Source of the DNA: Branchiostoma floridae | Lineage: Eukaryota > Chordata > Leptocardii > Amphioxiformes > Branchiostomatidae | Assembly (NCBI RefSeq): GCF_000003815.2 | Contig: NC_049995.1 | Coordinates: 10,970,253-11,034,252 of the forward strand | Length of the DNA stretch: 64,000 nucleotides | Direction: 5' to 3' | Shown: one piece after another, positions 1-12,039 of the stretch | Layout of the letters: the number at the start of each line of letters is the position of its first letter | How positions within the stretch are numbered: the first letter of the stretch is position 1 | Notes under the pieces: model-generated | Databases searched by the model: none | The model's input: only the letters and a program-made list of their open reading frames with translations | Told to the model about the DNA's origin: nothing | Program-made: the position numbers and the translations under genes

Positions 1-329
1 GCACCCGTCAGACTTTTGAAGTCTAGCACACTCACGTCTGGATAATCCTTAAATAACTGTGACATGAGTAATTTTGGGTGAAGCCTGTCCTATACATGTA
101 CAAGTACAGGTGTGTTTCTATGGTTTCATCTGCGTCAACAGAAGGACATTAAATTGTAAAGCCTCACAAGTGTGGACCCACTGGACAGAGCCACTTGGAA
201 CCACGGTGTGAGGACTAGCCGACTGCTGCATACCCGTGTCAGTGTCTATGTACCGACGCAGCAATAAAATGAAATACTTAATACTACCTGTACTACCATT
301 GATAATACTACTGCTACCATGTGTTTCAG
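1..329. other. intron sequence upstream of first visible exon
   Basis: This stretch lies before the first supported exon, whose acceptor AG is at 328-329. It is AT-rich with no convincing coding frame, and I read it as the 3' part of an intron of the sorting nexin gene whose 5' exons lie outside the window. Confidence 0.6.
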
Positions 330-3300
330 CTGTTCACCGATGCTGTGTCCGACCTGTTTGACACCGTCAAGTCAGCCCTGCCTTCCACCAAGTCACATGA
401 CCAGGAGGGAGATACCAAGTCCAACTCCAAGAGCGGGGGTGCTAAGTCCAAGCCGTCAGCAGGGACAACTGTAGAGAGTAACTCAGGAATAAAGAGAAAT
501 CTGGCCTTCATAGATTCAACAATGGTAAGTATTAACTTTTACATTCAAACAATTGTTCTTGTACTTGAATGAAATGCAAGAAATGAATTAAAAAGTCTTT
601 TGTATTTTATATTCAAGTTACATTTCTTGCAGCTAAATAACAGATTTTGAAATAGGCGAAAACGTAACAAGCAGATTTGAATATATCTTTTTTATTTAGA
701 TATGACAACTGTCACTATGTAAACATAGGTAGTACTACATGAAAGATTGCTATACATAAGAGATTGCTTTGATATTAGAAGAATAGTAGCATATGTATCA
801 TTTATTGAATAGCAACTAGAATCTTAAGATGATTAATAAGTATTTTTTATTTCTATTTTGTAGCTCGTAATTGCACTGTGCAATAGTGTCTGTCCTTCTG
901 TTATTGAAGCTTTTTGCTGTCGATTTTTTCAGCTGTCTGTTGAGACCACGTTACAGATGTTTATTGCGGAGAATGACCGTGAGAACGAGGCACTATTGAG
1001 GGATGATGTGGGACGGCCGAGGGGGGCAGGGGAGGAACCATTACTGCTGCTGGGACCCAGATCACAGGGGGATGGGTGTGACATGACAGATATGGGGACA
1101 GAGGCACAACATACAGGTTAGTCCTTGGATAGGACATTAGATAGGAGTCCTGTGTTTGAGGAAAGCCATACCTCAAGTAACTTTTAGTACCTTCCACCCT
1201 TACTGTAAAGATTAGGGGTCCTTCCGGTGGGAATGGACTACATACGGTTGTATAGCTACACTTTGAGCAATATTACTTTGACAAATAAGAGACATTTTAA
1301 AATCTTTTTTTAAAGGTATATATCAAAATTTTTCAAAGTATATATTCAGATTTCTTTAAAGTATATATTCTAGTTATTGTATATATATGTGGAATGAAAG
1401 TCCTTGAAATTCACAGAAAACATCACGACTGACTGACAAAACACTTGTCTTCTATAACCTTCTCCATTCTACCTAACCCCTGTTAACCAACACAAATGTC
1501 GTATCAAACAGCTTAACCTTAGCAGGCTGAAGGTTAAGGTCGCAGCCCACAGTATTTATCCGCGACCCCTGTGGTCTATTATGTAGGGGTAAAAAAGTAG
1601 TGCGGCCGAAATCTGGAAGCGCCTGTAAACACCGTAACGTGAAAGACAGCGGGGGATGAGCTTTGCTATATGGTAGTATAAGGAGTCGACTTTCAGGTGG
1701 TATGTGTAAGATTTTGATGTTTGTCCATTTGGTGTATAAATGCGCGTGACCTTTACAGCTGCCTACCCCTGTGAGTCGGCTGCAGTTCCGCATGGCCCCG
1801 CATGACCCCATTTCAAAGAGGTCTTTAGAAAAATTCAAAACGACAACTTTTTCTGTTTTTCAATTATTTTGGTAGGTTATACCCTCGACTTCAACATATT
1901 AATTTGTCGAGCTTGAAAACTGCACCCTTCTATGATTTTATCAGCGTCGATGTCAGTCACCTTGTGGTCCTTAACTATAGAAATCCCCATAGGCCGAAAA
2001 CTGTGTTCTGCTACCTTAAATAGTTAGTCTATTCTTCTTTCAGGTCCAGTAGAGGAGCCCCTCCCCCTGGCTGACACAACCCTTCTGATTGGCTGTGAGG
2101 CCCTGGAGGGTCAGAGGTCATGGTTCTGTGAGGACAGGGTACAACAGGTGGTGAGGACAGCAGCTGGCAGGTTACTGGAACAGTGAGTTTGGAAAACTTC
2201 TATTCTTAGATACAAATGTTTACGTTTGATTTTTTTACTCGACTTAGATACAAAATTAGCTTTGACATTTCAGTATTATTTCTCTGGCCCTATAGATGTT
2301 CTACATTTCGTAGGGTTAATTTTGATTACCAGTAAATGGCAATGATTTATCCACATTCAAGCAAGTATTGGTATATTTGAAACCCAGAAAGTTGCTACCT
2401 ATAAAGAAACAGCACCCCTCTCAACAAATCATGGAATCTACCCTAATTTGCATATTCCATTCTTCAGGTGGCTCCACAGTCAGGTGACTTTGCTGACCAA
2501 TCAGGAGCAGTGTGTGTACTACCTGTCCCTCCTACGGGAAGCCGTGTGGCCAGGCGGGGTCCTGCCGGATGAGCCTGAACCAATCAGAACGGAGGAAGAG
2601 AAGGAGGAGAGCAAACAGCAGGCACTGGAAGCCATGGTCAACTTCCTACCAGGTAGTGTTTTTTAGAAGTTACAATATCTCACTTGTAAGAGGCGAGTAG
2701 AAACAGTCTCTCTCTTGACTCCCGGGATTCAAACCACCACCAAACCCGGGCCGCCAGACCACAAATCTAGCGCTTAAACCGTTACGCCAAAAGGGTCAGA
2801 TCCTTTGGTCAGTTTGGCGGCGCTTAAACCCCACTGTTACACTCTGAAGCCATACCACTTTGGTGACCTTGCAAAATCATCGATAAAATACAAATCTTTG
2901 TACACTTGTACGTTTTGTTGTCTTTTTTGTCATACTTGTCCTTTGTCATACAGGCCTGTTTCCTGTGCTGTTGGGTCAGCTGCAGTACCGGACAGCCATG
3001 CAGGAGGCACTAGAAGCCTTCCAGAACCCAAAAATCAACAGGTGGGGACATTTGTAAGCAGCTTGTTTTTCAATGATGAGATAAATTGTACAGTGGTGAA
3101 AATCATCTTGCATATTTTTCCTGCCCAATCCTTATACCCTTTCATTTTCCCATCCTTCCTCTAAAAGATCATTATCAACCATCAGCAAATGATTTCCTTT
3201 GGCATAGTGTTGTAGCTGCATCATTATTCCAGAAAACATCCTTATAATGCTTGATGGGTGTTCTCTATTCATCAACTTTCTGCCTAACTGCCCTATACCC

Positions 3301-3931
3301 ATAGCATACATGTACATGGTGCCAAAACTTAACGTTGGCATTCCAAAGTGTAAACTTAGATAATCAAAGATACTTCTTGACTGAAGTTTGGGTCTATCTT
3401 GCTAGTCTGGTATCCAATTGACCTATTATAGACATCAAGTCTCTTTTCTGCAAAGGACGGAAGAGACTTGGCAAAAGAAACTTGACAGGTATAATTAGTC
3501 TGAATACCAGACTACCATCTCAGTGTGTGCAAGTTAAATACAGGCATGACAATACAGGCATGACAAGTCTCATTGAACAGAAAAAATTGTAACAGTTTTC
3601 TCTCACTCCCGCGAGCTCGCTCTGCATCTCCGCATAACTAGTTTCCTCCACCCCTCTTTAAACATTATGAATGCTTTGGCTTTATTTTAACCTTTTCCCT
3701 ACTGACTAAGGCCATAATCAGTACAAATCTTGTGCTTAATGGCTACCTTAGCAGGCTGGGTGTTAACAGTTCTTCTGTCTTATTCCCAGACACATTGCTT
3801 ACTGCCTGCTGGACCTGTTAGTAGAAGCCTTGGTGCCTGAAGTGGACACGGCAGAACTGCAAAGGAACCTTCTTCTGTCTGACAACCACAAACCTGAACC
3901 TGCACAAACAGACATGGACCTACTGTACTAA
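330..3931 (+). CDS. SNX19: sorting nexin, C-terminal part (SNX19-like, Nexin_C domain); 5' partial
   Basis: Six exons join in frame: 330-524, 933-1116, 2044-2182, 2468-2652, 2954-3041 and 3790-3931 (stop TAA 3929-3931), giving the last 310 residues. All introns are GT-AG. The first exon is a Ser/Lys-rich linker. Later exons carry a helical region with the blocks LLREAVWPGGVLP and NPKINRHIAYCLLDLLVEAL, which read like the C-terminal nexin domain of the PXA-PX-Nexin_C sorting nexins. The WPGG block and the 'INRH' helix point to SNX19 rather than SNX13, SNX14 or SNX25, but the PX and PXA domains that would settle it are upstream of the window. The family works on endosomal or ER-associated membranes through PX-lipid binding. 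No frameshift or internal stop is seen. The subfamily name is an inference from remembered family features. Confidence 0.65.
2722..2802 (-). mobile_element. tRNA-derived SINE-like fragment
   Basis: Read on the minus strand, the segment has an A-box-like TGGCGTAACGG followed about 45 bases later by a B-box-like GGTTTGAATCC and then CCGGGA. It lacks a convincing cloverleaf. I read it as the tRNA-like head of a SINE inside an intron of the nexin gene. Confidence 0.4.
3400..3514. repeat. nested inverted repeat (small hairpin MITE)
   Basis: The ends TAGTCTGGTAT and ATACCAGACTA are inverted copies about 115 bp apart. Inside them is a second inverted pair, AAGTCTCTT and AAGAGACTT. The unit lies in the last intron of the nexin gene (3042-3789). 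Confidence 0.5.
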
Positions 3932-3962
3932 CTCTGTGCTATTCTAGCACTAATGTGTGCTA

Positions 3963-4144
3963 CAGTCAAACCTGTACATGTCTATAGCGGCCACTCAAGC
4001 TATAGGAACAAGTCACGATAGATAGGTGGCGGCACCTTAGACAGGATTCTTAATGCTTAGGTGTATGGAAAGGGGCCACCAAAAAGTTGTCACATTGGCC
4101 AGGTAGTTGCTTTTCAAAGATGTTCACTGGTACAGGTTTGACTG
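3963..4144. mobile_element. short TIR element (CAGTCAAACCTGT family)
   Basis: The left end CAGTCAAACCTGTA and the right end ACAGGTTTGACTG are inverted copies. A TA precedes the left end; the right end is followed by TT, so the TA duplication is not intact. It lies just after the nexin stop codon and probably falls in its 3'UTR. The same ends bound the 906-bp element at 56927-57832. Confidence 0.6.
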
Positions 4145-5824
4145 TTCATTGTAAAAAGGTGAACTTCTGTTGCTTTGAATTTTTCCTAGCGGCCCTCCCA
4201 CTGGCTACATTGGTAGGGGAGGTGAAAATCTTCCCTCGTGAAAGTTGAAATTTCTGTATATGACACCTTCAAAAATAGGTATCGAATAGCCTTCTCCTCA
4301 TTATATACCCTTAGCAGATGCACATTTGGTGACAAAAGTATATGTCAGCAGGGTAACATTAATCATCTCCAAAATTGCTTTCATTAAGCATACAAATGTA
4401 GATGAGACAATGAACTGAACTGAGAGGTGAACCTCATAAGCAAATATCGAGGATTAGGGCAGATATTGACGAAATCCTAACAAGGAATTACAAACTGGCT
4501 ACTGTTTCCATTGTGACATCATGACAGGTATAGTCATGTTTGATTTAAAAAGCCTCCATAGCAGCTCCTTTTTTGCGAGGGGGGGGGGGGTCAGCTCGGT
4601 TCTGAGCCAACATTAAAAATCGTGAGCCAGCAACCCCCCCCCCCTCCAAAAAAAAACCCGTTCGGAGACTGCTACAAGGGCAAGGGCTATGATTTAATTA
4701 CCTGGTGGCAGGAACCTAGAGCTGACAGTACAAATGTACTGGTTTTTGATGGTTTGATGCTCAATAACATCAGAAGGGTGTGTATTTGGTATAAACACTT
4801 ATGTCCATTGTCTGATACCATTCTGGTGTCATAAAAACTTTTAATTATGAAGCATGGAATTGTCAGATATGTTATGCACAGCTACAATGAAAAGTATAAC
4901 AAGCTATACATATATATATATATATATATATTATATGGTCATCATTTTGTGCCAAATATATTACTTGTTGTGGAACTTTATCAAACACACATATCAATGT
5001 TACAGTAATGTTACTTATTATGTTCAGTTCAACCTCCATGCTCTGACCAAAGCAAATGACATACAAATGCACAATTGTCATTTTGTTTTATTTGAATTAT
5101 AAAATTATGCTCATTTGAGAATGAGCACTGCAGTTTTGCAATTATGTGTATATATTGTGATGCACACAAAAATGCTGAATAACTAAAATTTCTTGTTTTA
5201 TTTTGCAGCATTTGTTTGATAGTTGTTTAACTGTAGCTTCCCAGAGTGACAATATTGGTATCCAGCAGGAAAAGGCCATGTAAATATAATAGTAGCCATG
5301 AAATGAGCTCAATATTTCGTTGAAATTGTAAAAATAGAGCTGTTTTATTCTATGCAAATAGACAGTGCAATATGGAATAAAAACAGCTAGCATAGTAGAA
5401 ACATGTTACATTCAGGATGGAGTATTGCCTACACTTAGTTTCTGACAGGTGCAATTATTGTTACAATTTGCGACCATAAAAATGTTTCACTTTTGTTGCA
5501 TACAGAGTTACATGTTGAATGCCTCAACGTTTGTGCAATAGGAATCTATACAATACTTACAGTCACAACTCAATAAAATCGGTTCCGGTATGTCAAACAA
5601 CTTTTTATACAATTGATATCTATTACTTTGTTAAGGCCCCTGTGTATGTTCTCATGCCATACATGTGCAAGTCATTCTGGAAAAAGAAAGTTCTTTTAAT
5701 CAATGGTCCCTTACACGCATAGATGCCAAATGCTAGGTCATACTCTTTCTGGTAACAATCCCTTTTGCTTCAGCTACCCCAAACGATTTTTATTGACATG
5801 ATGGGCAAGCATGTGAGACTTCTT
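4145..5824. other. convergent intergenic region
   Basis: The region lies between the 3' ends of the nexin gene (+) and the first glycosyltransferase (-). It holds a G-run near 4580, a C-run near 4636 and a (TA)n run at about 4907-4931. The ORFs seen here are short and AT-biased, and I support none as a gene. Confidence 0.5.
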
Positions 5825-7431
5825 TCACATTTCTTCTTCCGAGTCGTCCTTTGGCATAGTGTTGATGCCGCAAGCGCCAAGGAGGGCTTGGTAGGACTCC
5901 TCCCAGTACTTTGACTCTAGCAGCTGTTTCTTGAATTCAGCTGCTCTCTTGAACTCTGATTCAACGTGCTTCAAGGTGTCCACGATTTTTTCTTTCCATG
6001 CCTCGGCATTTTTCTCCAGGTCGGAGTCCCGGACGCTTGTGGTGACGATCTTGTGTCGGAAGTCCGCGGACACTTTCTCTTGCTTCATCAAATCCTTCAT
6101 CAGATCTGCGAGCCCTGATTGGTTGGAGATGAGGACGGGGATGCCCGCTGCGATTGCCTCTAGTCCGACCAATCCGAATGGCTCTGCTCTGGACGGCATC
6201 AGGACCAGGTGTGCCTGCCGAATGTCGTCGCTGATTTCTTGCTGGGTTCCGTATTCCAGGAGCGTTGGCTTCAGCTTTCCACTCGCCAGGTTGTCCTCTA
6301 AGATCTTCTTGCTATTCTCGTAGTCATCGGTGTCGATTCCACGGACTTGGAAGACCACATTCGGGATCACCTCCGCCACCATCCCCATAGATCGTGCGCC
6401 CAGGTCATGGCCTTTCAGCCTCTCCACACCCCTCACCCGGCCAACAGCCAACACCACCAGTTGACCCTTATCAAAGCTCACCTCGGTTCTCTCAAACGTT
6501 TGAGATGGCCTTGGAAGGAAACAGTAGTGTAAGCATGGTCTCATGTCTTTTTTCTTGCCTATGAGAACCCTGTACTTGGTGCTGAAGTGCTGGTGAATTC
6601 GTGTTCCCACAGCAAACACGGCATGCACATTTTCTGCCTGCATCACCATTGCTTTAGTCTTCCTTGAAGCAGCAATGGCTCTCTTCTTTCCCTTGTAGTA
6701 ATCTGTGTCCTCTGGCATCACGTGGGTGAAGAGGATGACCTTCGCATTGGGGTACCGTTGCGCTTGTATGTTCCGCGCGATTTGGCTTGTAATGGCAGAA
6801 TGGCCTATGATGAAGTCCACCTTTTCTGGAAGATTTGGGTAGTGAATGGTGTGGTAGAATTCTAGCCATTCCCAGTTTGGTTCTCGTTCCAGGCGCTCAG
6901 GGCGAAAAGGCGTGATGAGCAGGACATCATCTTCGTCGGCACATTCACGATCATCGTCCGGAATGTCTTCATAAAGAACTGTACAGTAGACGATGGCTTT
7001 GGCTTTCCTTAGCAGCCGCCCGATCTGCTGGTTGATGGTGGATATACCGCCCTTGCTTGTACCGTACTCGTCGTTGAGTAACAGGATTGTTGGACCTTCA
7101 AGACCTGATAAAATCATAAATAGAATATTAATGTAGAGATTTCAAGTTGGTAATCATGCTATAGAACATTTCATTTTAATTCATGCTTTCTTGAAGTGAT
7201 TTACTGCCTCCCATGTGTGCTTATACAAAGTATGAAATAGGGTTTCTTTGTTAATAATGGTTTTCTTTGTCATGTTACTACGTATTGCACGTTTCTACTT
7301 TTTTTTATAGTATGGAAATGTGCTACATATACATTCTATTTTGTTACACGTTTAATAACGAAGTCAAGTTGATATTGCGTTACATTGTAAGACCACATAC
7401 CGTCCATTGGCTCTTCCCTTGACGAAGCCAT
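5825..7431 (-). CDS. GT4-type glycosyltransferase, copy A
   Basis: Two exons join: 7401-7431 (ATG at 7431, MASSREEPMD) and 5825-7104, phase-1 GT-AG intron, giving 436 aa. The N-terminal half begins with a short beta strand and a glycine-rich loop, NDEYGTSKGGIS (about residues 21-32), typical of the acceptor-side Rossmann domain of GT-B enzymes. The C-terminal half has VLAVGRVRGVERLKG and then MPSRAEPFGLVGLEA, containing the E-x7-E pair (E318, E326) that binds the nucleotide-sugar in family GT4. No signal peptide or membrane segment is visible, so it is probably cytosolic. A donor such as UDP- or GDP-sugar is expected for the fold; the substrate cannot be read. It is paralogous to the next gene on the same strand. 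Proteins of this type are known in amphioxus and cnidarians, sometimes joined to NLR or death-domain modules (family knowledge); here it stands alone. Confidence 0.85.
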
Positions 7432-9684
7432 TCCAGTTGTTTTCAGGTACCACACTAGACTTTGTAGCACTTACTGTCAATGAAAAATTGTACGAGAATG
7501 ATTAGTACACGTCAATATCTAAATCGGCACAGTTATATATGATGTATATAACATATCATAGTGCATCATTTGTAACCCGTTACGTGTTTTAGCCTTGTTG
7601 CTATTCTAGATAGCTGTTATTCAATAACCCTGTATATAAAAACAGATACTTCAAGCAGCTTTTGCAACTTTCTATTATTATATTAGAATATTACACTCTT
7701 TATCAAATTCCCAGTTATCAAAGCCCGGGTTACACATGCACATCCCAACATGGCACCCAACCTCCCCCAACCTTGTTTGGGAGTGGGTCGGGAGATATTG
7801 TGGTTTTGAGTCAAATTTGACTCTCTCTAAAGCTGGTCAGACCGCTTCCGACCTACCACCAGCTCGGTTCGCTGGTGGTAGGGACCAATGTTCAGCTATA
7901 TGTATAACTTATAGCTGCACTAGCGTATCCAGTTGTACAAGATCTTGACGAGCACTCTGGACAAGTTAATGTCGACAGCTCACTGCTCTTTCCCCCGTTC
8001 ATAACACTGCATGAACAGCATATTTTGTCCCACAACAATGATACATGAAAGCAAACAAAGAGCACCTGTTACCCGATACTTTAATAGACGCTGCCCAAAT
8101 AAATGGTCGTTTTTAGTCTTGCTTAATCATAAATTTACCTGGCATCCATTTATTGGTAGATCTAACGTTTTAGTTCATTTTGTTTCGGTGTGCGCTCAGC
8201 ATCACACTAACTTAACTTATACAATTCTTTGCAATGTCGTCATGCAATCATAATGGTGCCTAGGTGTCAAACTACACCCATTCACGTCGGGAGCGTCCTT
8301 GAACCCTTTATGGAATGTACCACACCTGAATTTTTATATATACATCTAGACATGAAGTTCATTCATATAACTCTGTACAGATGTGCCTCCAGACACTGCG
8401 AAGTTTGTACACAACGTTGTAAACTTGCACTATGCGTTATTAAACTTGAGGGGATCTTACCTTTGTATGGAGAGCCCACAGTTACCTGTCGATGCCACGT
8501 ACCTATTTCCTCCTGATTACTCAAAAGATAAACAGTAGTTTGAAGTATCCATCCGCACGTGAAATAAAATAGTTCGAAAGAACTTTTTCGTAGCGGAACC
8601 CTGTTTTTTTTCCTCTCAAAATCTCCAGATTGACTGATATTCAGTGTAAACAACGAAACGACGGCTCGTTTCTTTGACAAACATTTTTCTTTGTTATTGA
8701 ATTACCCTTTCACTATTGTATTTTTTATGTGTGCATACGCCTCAGGTATGCTGCCCACGTTTATTTATGGGCGCTAAATCAGTTTGTACCTAGGCCTAAC
8801 TTGTGGTGAACTTTACTCAGTGATATTGGGGCTAGATCATTTGATACTATGTTGTGTTTAGGGTAAATTCGCGAAGAGGTTTTCAATAATCAGTTTATGG
8901 TGTGTTTTTTTTCTTTATTGTCACCATAAATGATTGTATGCACATCTACGGGTATATTGAAAGTTGTTAGCTCGAATTCGAACTTAAACAGTTTCTATGC
9001 TATTCCCATGCCACACATTGTTTTCGCAAATAGACCTCCAAACTCTTGCATGTACAGTGCCAGACTTATTCAATAATATGTTTTCAAATTGACATTATCA
9101 TCTTCAAGTGTGTGAAAACAATTATTGTAATATCATTATAACTTAAAAGTTAAACAAGAATTTTATTCATGCATGTAGCATCACAATTTCTAAGCCAAGA
9201 TTGTTTATGTTGAAGTATGGCCACAATTTACACAGAGCATTTACATCGATATAGACTGTGCGCTTTGCTTAATGCTGCAACGTAGTGTTCAGGTTTCAGA
9301 CATATAATTTTAACACTACAATCATCTGAAGTATCCTAATCTATCAACTTCTTAATTACTTAAAAAAGGCCATAAAAAGTACAAATAATTATATGACCCG
9401 TACCATATTCGAAGTCCTTGCCAGCAAAGGAGTCCTAACTAAGTGCACATATAAATCCAGATAACTTATGGAGTATTGGAATATATCATTTCAAATTTCT
9501 TCCTCCTAGCAATTACCAACTAACAAAAAAAAATTTGTCCCCAGAGTAAACAACTACCAAATCATCATAATGGTGCACTTTAAAAGACCATTGTTAAGTG
9601 ATTCCTTCCGAAAGTACCCAAAGGCATAGTTTGTAAGAGATGGAAGGTCCCCATAGAGAAATCCACAGAAAACTCAGGGGAAGT
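7432..9684. other. spacer between the two glycosyltransferase genes
   Basis: This is AT-rich sequence without a supported gene. It must contain the promoter of copy A (upstream of 7431) and the 3'UTR of copy B (below 9685). It includes a 16-bp palindrome (GAGTCAAATTTGACTC, near 7808) and a perfect 11-bp stem hairpin at 7852-7882. Confidence 0.5.
7852..7882. repeat. perfect 11-bp stem hairpin
   Basis: CCTACCACCAG and CTGGTGGTAGG are exact inverted copies around a 9-base loop. The hairpin is intergenic, upstream of glycosyltransferase copy A. No function is known. Confidence 0.7.
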
Positions 9685-12039
9685 TTATTTACGTCCACAG
9701 CAGACTTCCAGAAAAGTCTTGTGAGACTCCTCCCAGTACTTGGACTCCAACAGTTCCTTCTTGAACCCTGCTGCCTTCTTGAATTCAGACTTCAAGTTCA
9801 TGTCGTCGAGAATGTCTACGATCTTGTCGGCCCAAACCTGGGCAGCCTGCTCCAGGTCGGAGTCCCTCAAACCGGTGCTGACGATCTTGTGCCGGAAGTC
9901 TGCGGAGACCTTCCCTTTCTCCATCAGCTCCCTCATCAGATCTGCGAGCCCTGATTGGTCCGAGATGAGGACGGGGATGCCCGCTGCGATGGCCTCCAGT
10001 CCGACCATTCCGAACGGCTCTGCCCGGGACGGCATCAGGACCAGGTGGGCTTGTCGGATATCTTGGATGATCTCCCGCTCTGTACCGTACGGCAGCAGCG
10101 TCGGCACCAGCTTCCCGCTATCCAGGTTGTCCTCTAGGATGTTCTTGCTCCTCGCGTAGTCGTCCACAGCAATCCCCCGGACTCGCAGCCGTGCGTTTGG
10201 GATCTTCTCCTTGACCATCCCCATGGCCTTTGCAGCGATATCAAGGCCCTTCAACCTCTCCACTCTCGTCACTCGTCCTACGGTGAGCACCACCTTCTCA
10301 CCAGCGCCGTACTTCACGTTGGTGTTTGCGAAGTTTTCCGAAGGCTGTGGGAGGTAAAGGTGGTGGGAGATCGGCGTGTCGTGAACCCTGTACTGGTTGT
10401 CGTAGTGGCCGTGGATCCGATTCCCAACAGAGAACACAGCGTGCGCATCCTTAGCTTCTTTGGTTAGCCGTTTCTCTTTGCTAACCGCAGCAATGGCCGC
10501 GGCGTCCCCCTTGAAGTGGTCGGTGTCAAACGGTATGACGTGGTTGCAGAGGATCGTCTTGGCATCGGGATAGCGCTCGCTGATGTTATTGGCTGCTTGG
10601 TTCGTGATGGGGAAATGACCTACAATGATGTCTACCTGTTTCAAAAGAAACTTTTATTAGCATTTGGCAGACTTCATGAACTGAATTACCACTAATTTAC
10701 AAAGCTATATCAAAGTGGTGAAATGTTAACTTAAAGACGAATTTGAAAGTACAGAAACTTATACTCACTTAAAAATCAGAACAGTTACAGATGGACAGCT
10801 TTTTACGTGTGAATCATTTTCGAGCTTTGACTTTGTGAATCAGTGTTCCTTTGTAGAATAACGGTCGTTTTAGTCTCTATGTTCAAGGAGGCTTTTTCAA
10901 CCTCCTTACTGTGTTGTAGCCTAACGATTGTACTTAAAGACGCGACACTTGAGCGGTACCCATGACTGTAGTTGTAGAAGTGAAACTAGTTGGATAGTTG
11001 TAAAAGTGGCACCAATATGGAAGACATGAGTGTAGTTGCCAACTTTGTTAGTCATACCAGTCTACCACACTAGTGTCGATTTTACTCCACCTGCCTATGC
11101 CTTGAATACAGGAATTCCTATTAAGTACATAAAAACACAGCATGAACATATTCTAATACCTGTTCTGGCATCATCCTGTTCGGGTAGCGAGTCGGGTGAT
11201 CGTAGGTCAGCCATTCAATGCACGGCTCACGTGAGTCCTCAGGATCACGGAATGGTGTTAGCAGCTTGACGCCATCTCTGTCTGCGCAGTCTTGATCTTC
11301 TTTCGGGGGTGGGTACAGGACTGTGCAGTACACGTCGACCTTGCCTTTCCGTAGTAGCCTGGCCAACTCACGGTTGACCGTAGAGATTCCACCCTTGGAG
11401 CTCCCATACTCGTCATTGACCAACAGGGCTGTTATAACTATTGAGCCTGTGTGAAGAATATTAACGTGAGAAAACAAAGATGTATTCAGCTAAAAGAAAG
11501 GCCGTATGCCCCCCCCCCCAACGGTGCTGTAATTATAATACACCGTATTTATCTACTACTACTTGTACCACTACTACCACTACTAAACAAGGAAAATGTT
11601 TACTTTTAACATCAAATATTGGAATTAAAAGTGTTATGTTACAATAGAATGCCATGATTCTCATTCGCACTTTGAGAGACCCAACGTAACGTTTTGTCTC
11701 TTTGTTACACGTCTTTCAACTTTGTTTATCCAAAATATTGAAATGGTGCTCCAAATTTGTATCTACCAGTGAAAAAATGTGATAGCACCCCTTTTTCACA
11801 TTAATTCACTAGTACAGTATATAGAAAACAGTTCGAAAACAAATTATCACAACATTTCAAACTATCTGTCCTAAATACTACTAGTAAATGTGATAAATAA
11901 TCAATTCTTCAATATTACAGCAAGAATTCTTTTCAAGACCTAATACACTGACAGAATTTGACGATGTTGAGTATTGAAGAATAAAACGTCTAGTGTTAGT
12001 ATTCATACAATATGAGTGCTGAGACAACGTACCTGCCAT
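9685..12039 (-). CDS. GT4-type glycosyltransferase, copy B
   Basis: Three exons join: 12033-12039 (ATGGCAG, only seven coding bases), 11160-11446 and 9685-10635, giving 414 aa. Junctions are GT-AG; the first intron is phase 1 at the same place as in copy A (after the second codon here, the tenth there) and the second is phase 0. The domain order matches copy A: NDEYGSSKGGIS near the N terminus, VVLTVGRVTRVERLKG in the middle, and MPSRAEPFGMVGLEA with the E-x7-E pair (E304, E312). The C terminus SKYWEESHKTFLEVC aligns with SKYWEESYQALLGAC of copy A. No signal peptide or transmembrane helix is visible. The two genes are head-to-tail on the minus strand and clearly arose by duplication. Donor and acceptor are unknown. 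The very short first exon makes the start choice depend on the splice prediction, though both paralogues agree. Confidence 0.83.

Noticed and set aside
2722..2802. Possible functional tRNA gene on the - strand
   Set aside because: A- and B-box-like motifs are present but a full cloverleaf with paired acceptor stem cannot be drawn; a SINE head is more likely.
5931..6323. 130-codon frame on the + strand
   Set aside because: It is an antisense shadow of glycosyltransferase copy A, with a mirrored shadow at the same place in copy B.
8229..8680. Overlapping 95- and 105-codon frames between the glycosyltransferase genes
   Set aside because: They overlap on opposite strands, lack recognisable motifs and have no supported splice partners.
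9740..10159. 139-codon frame on the + strand
   Set aside because: It is an antisense shadow of glycosyltransferase copy B, whose own frame shows conserved motifs.
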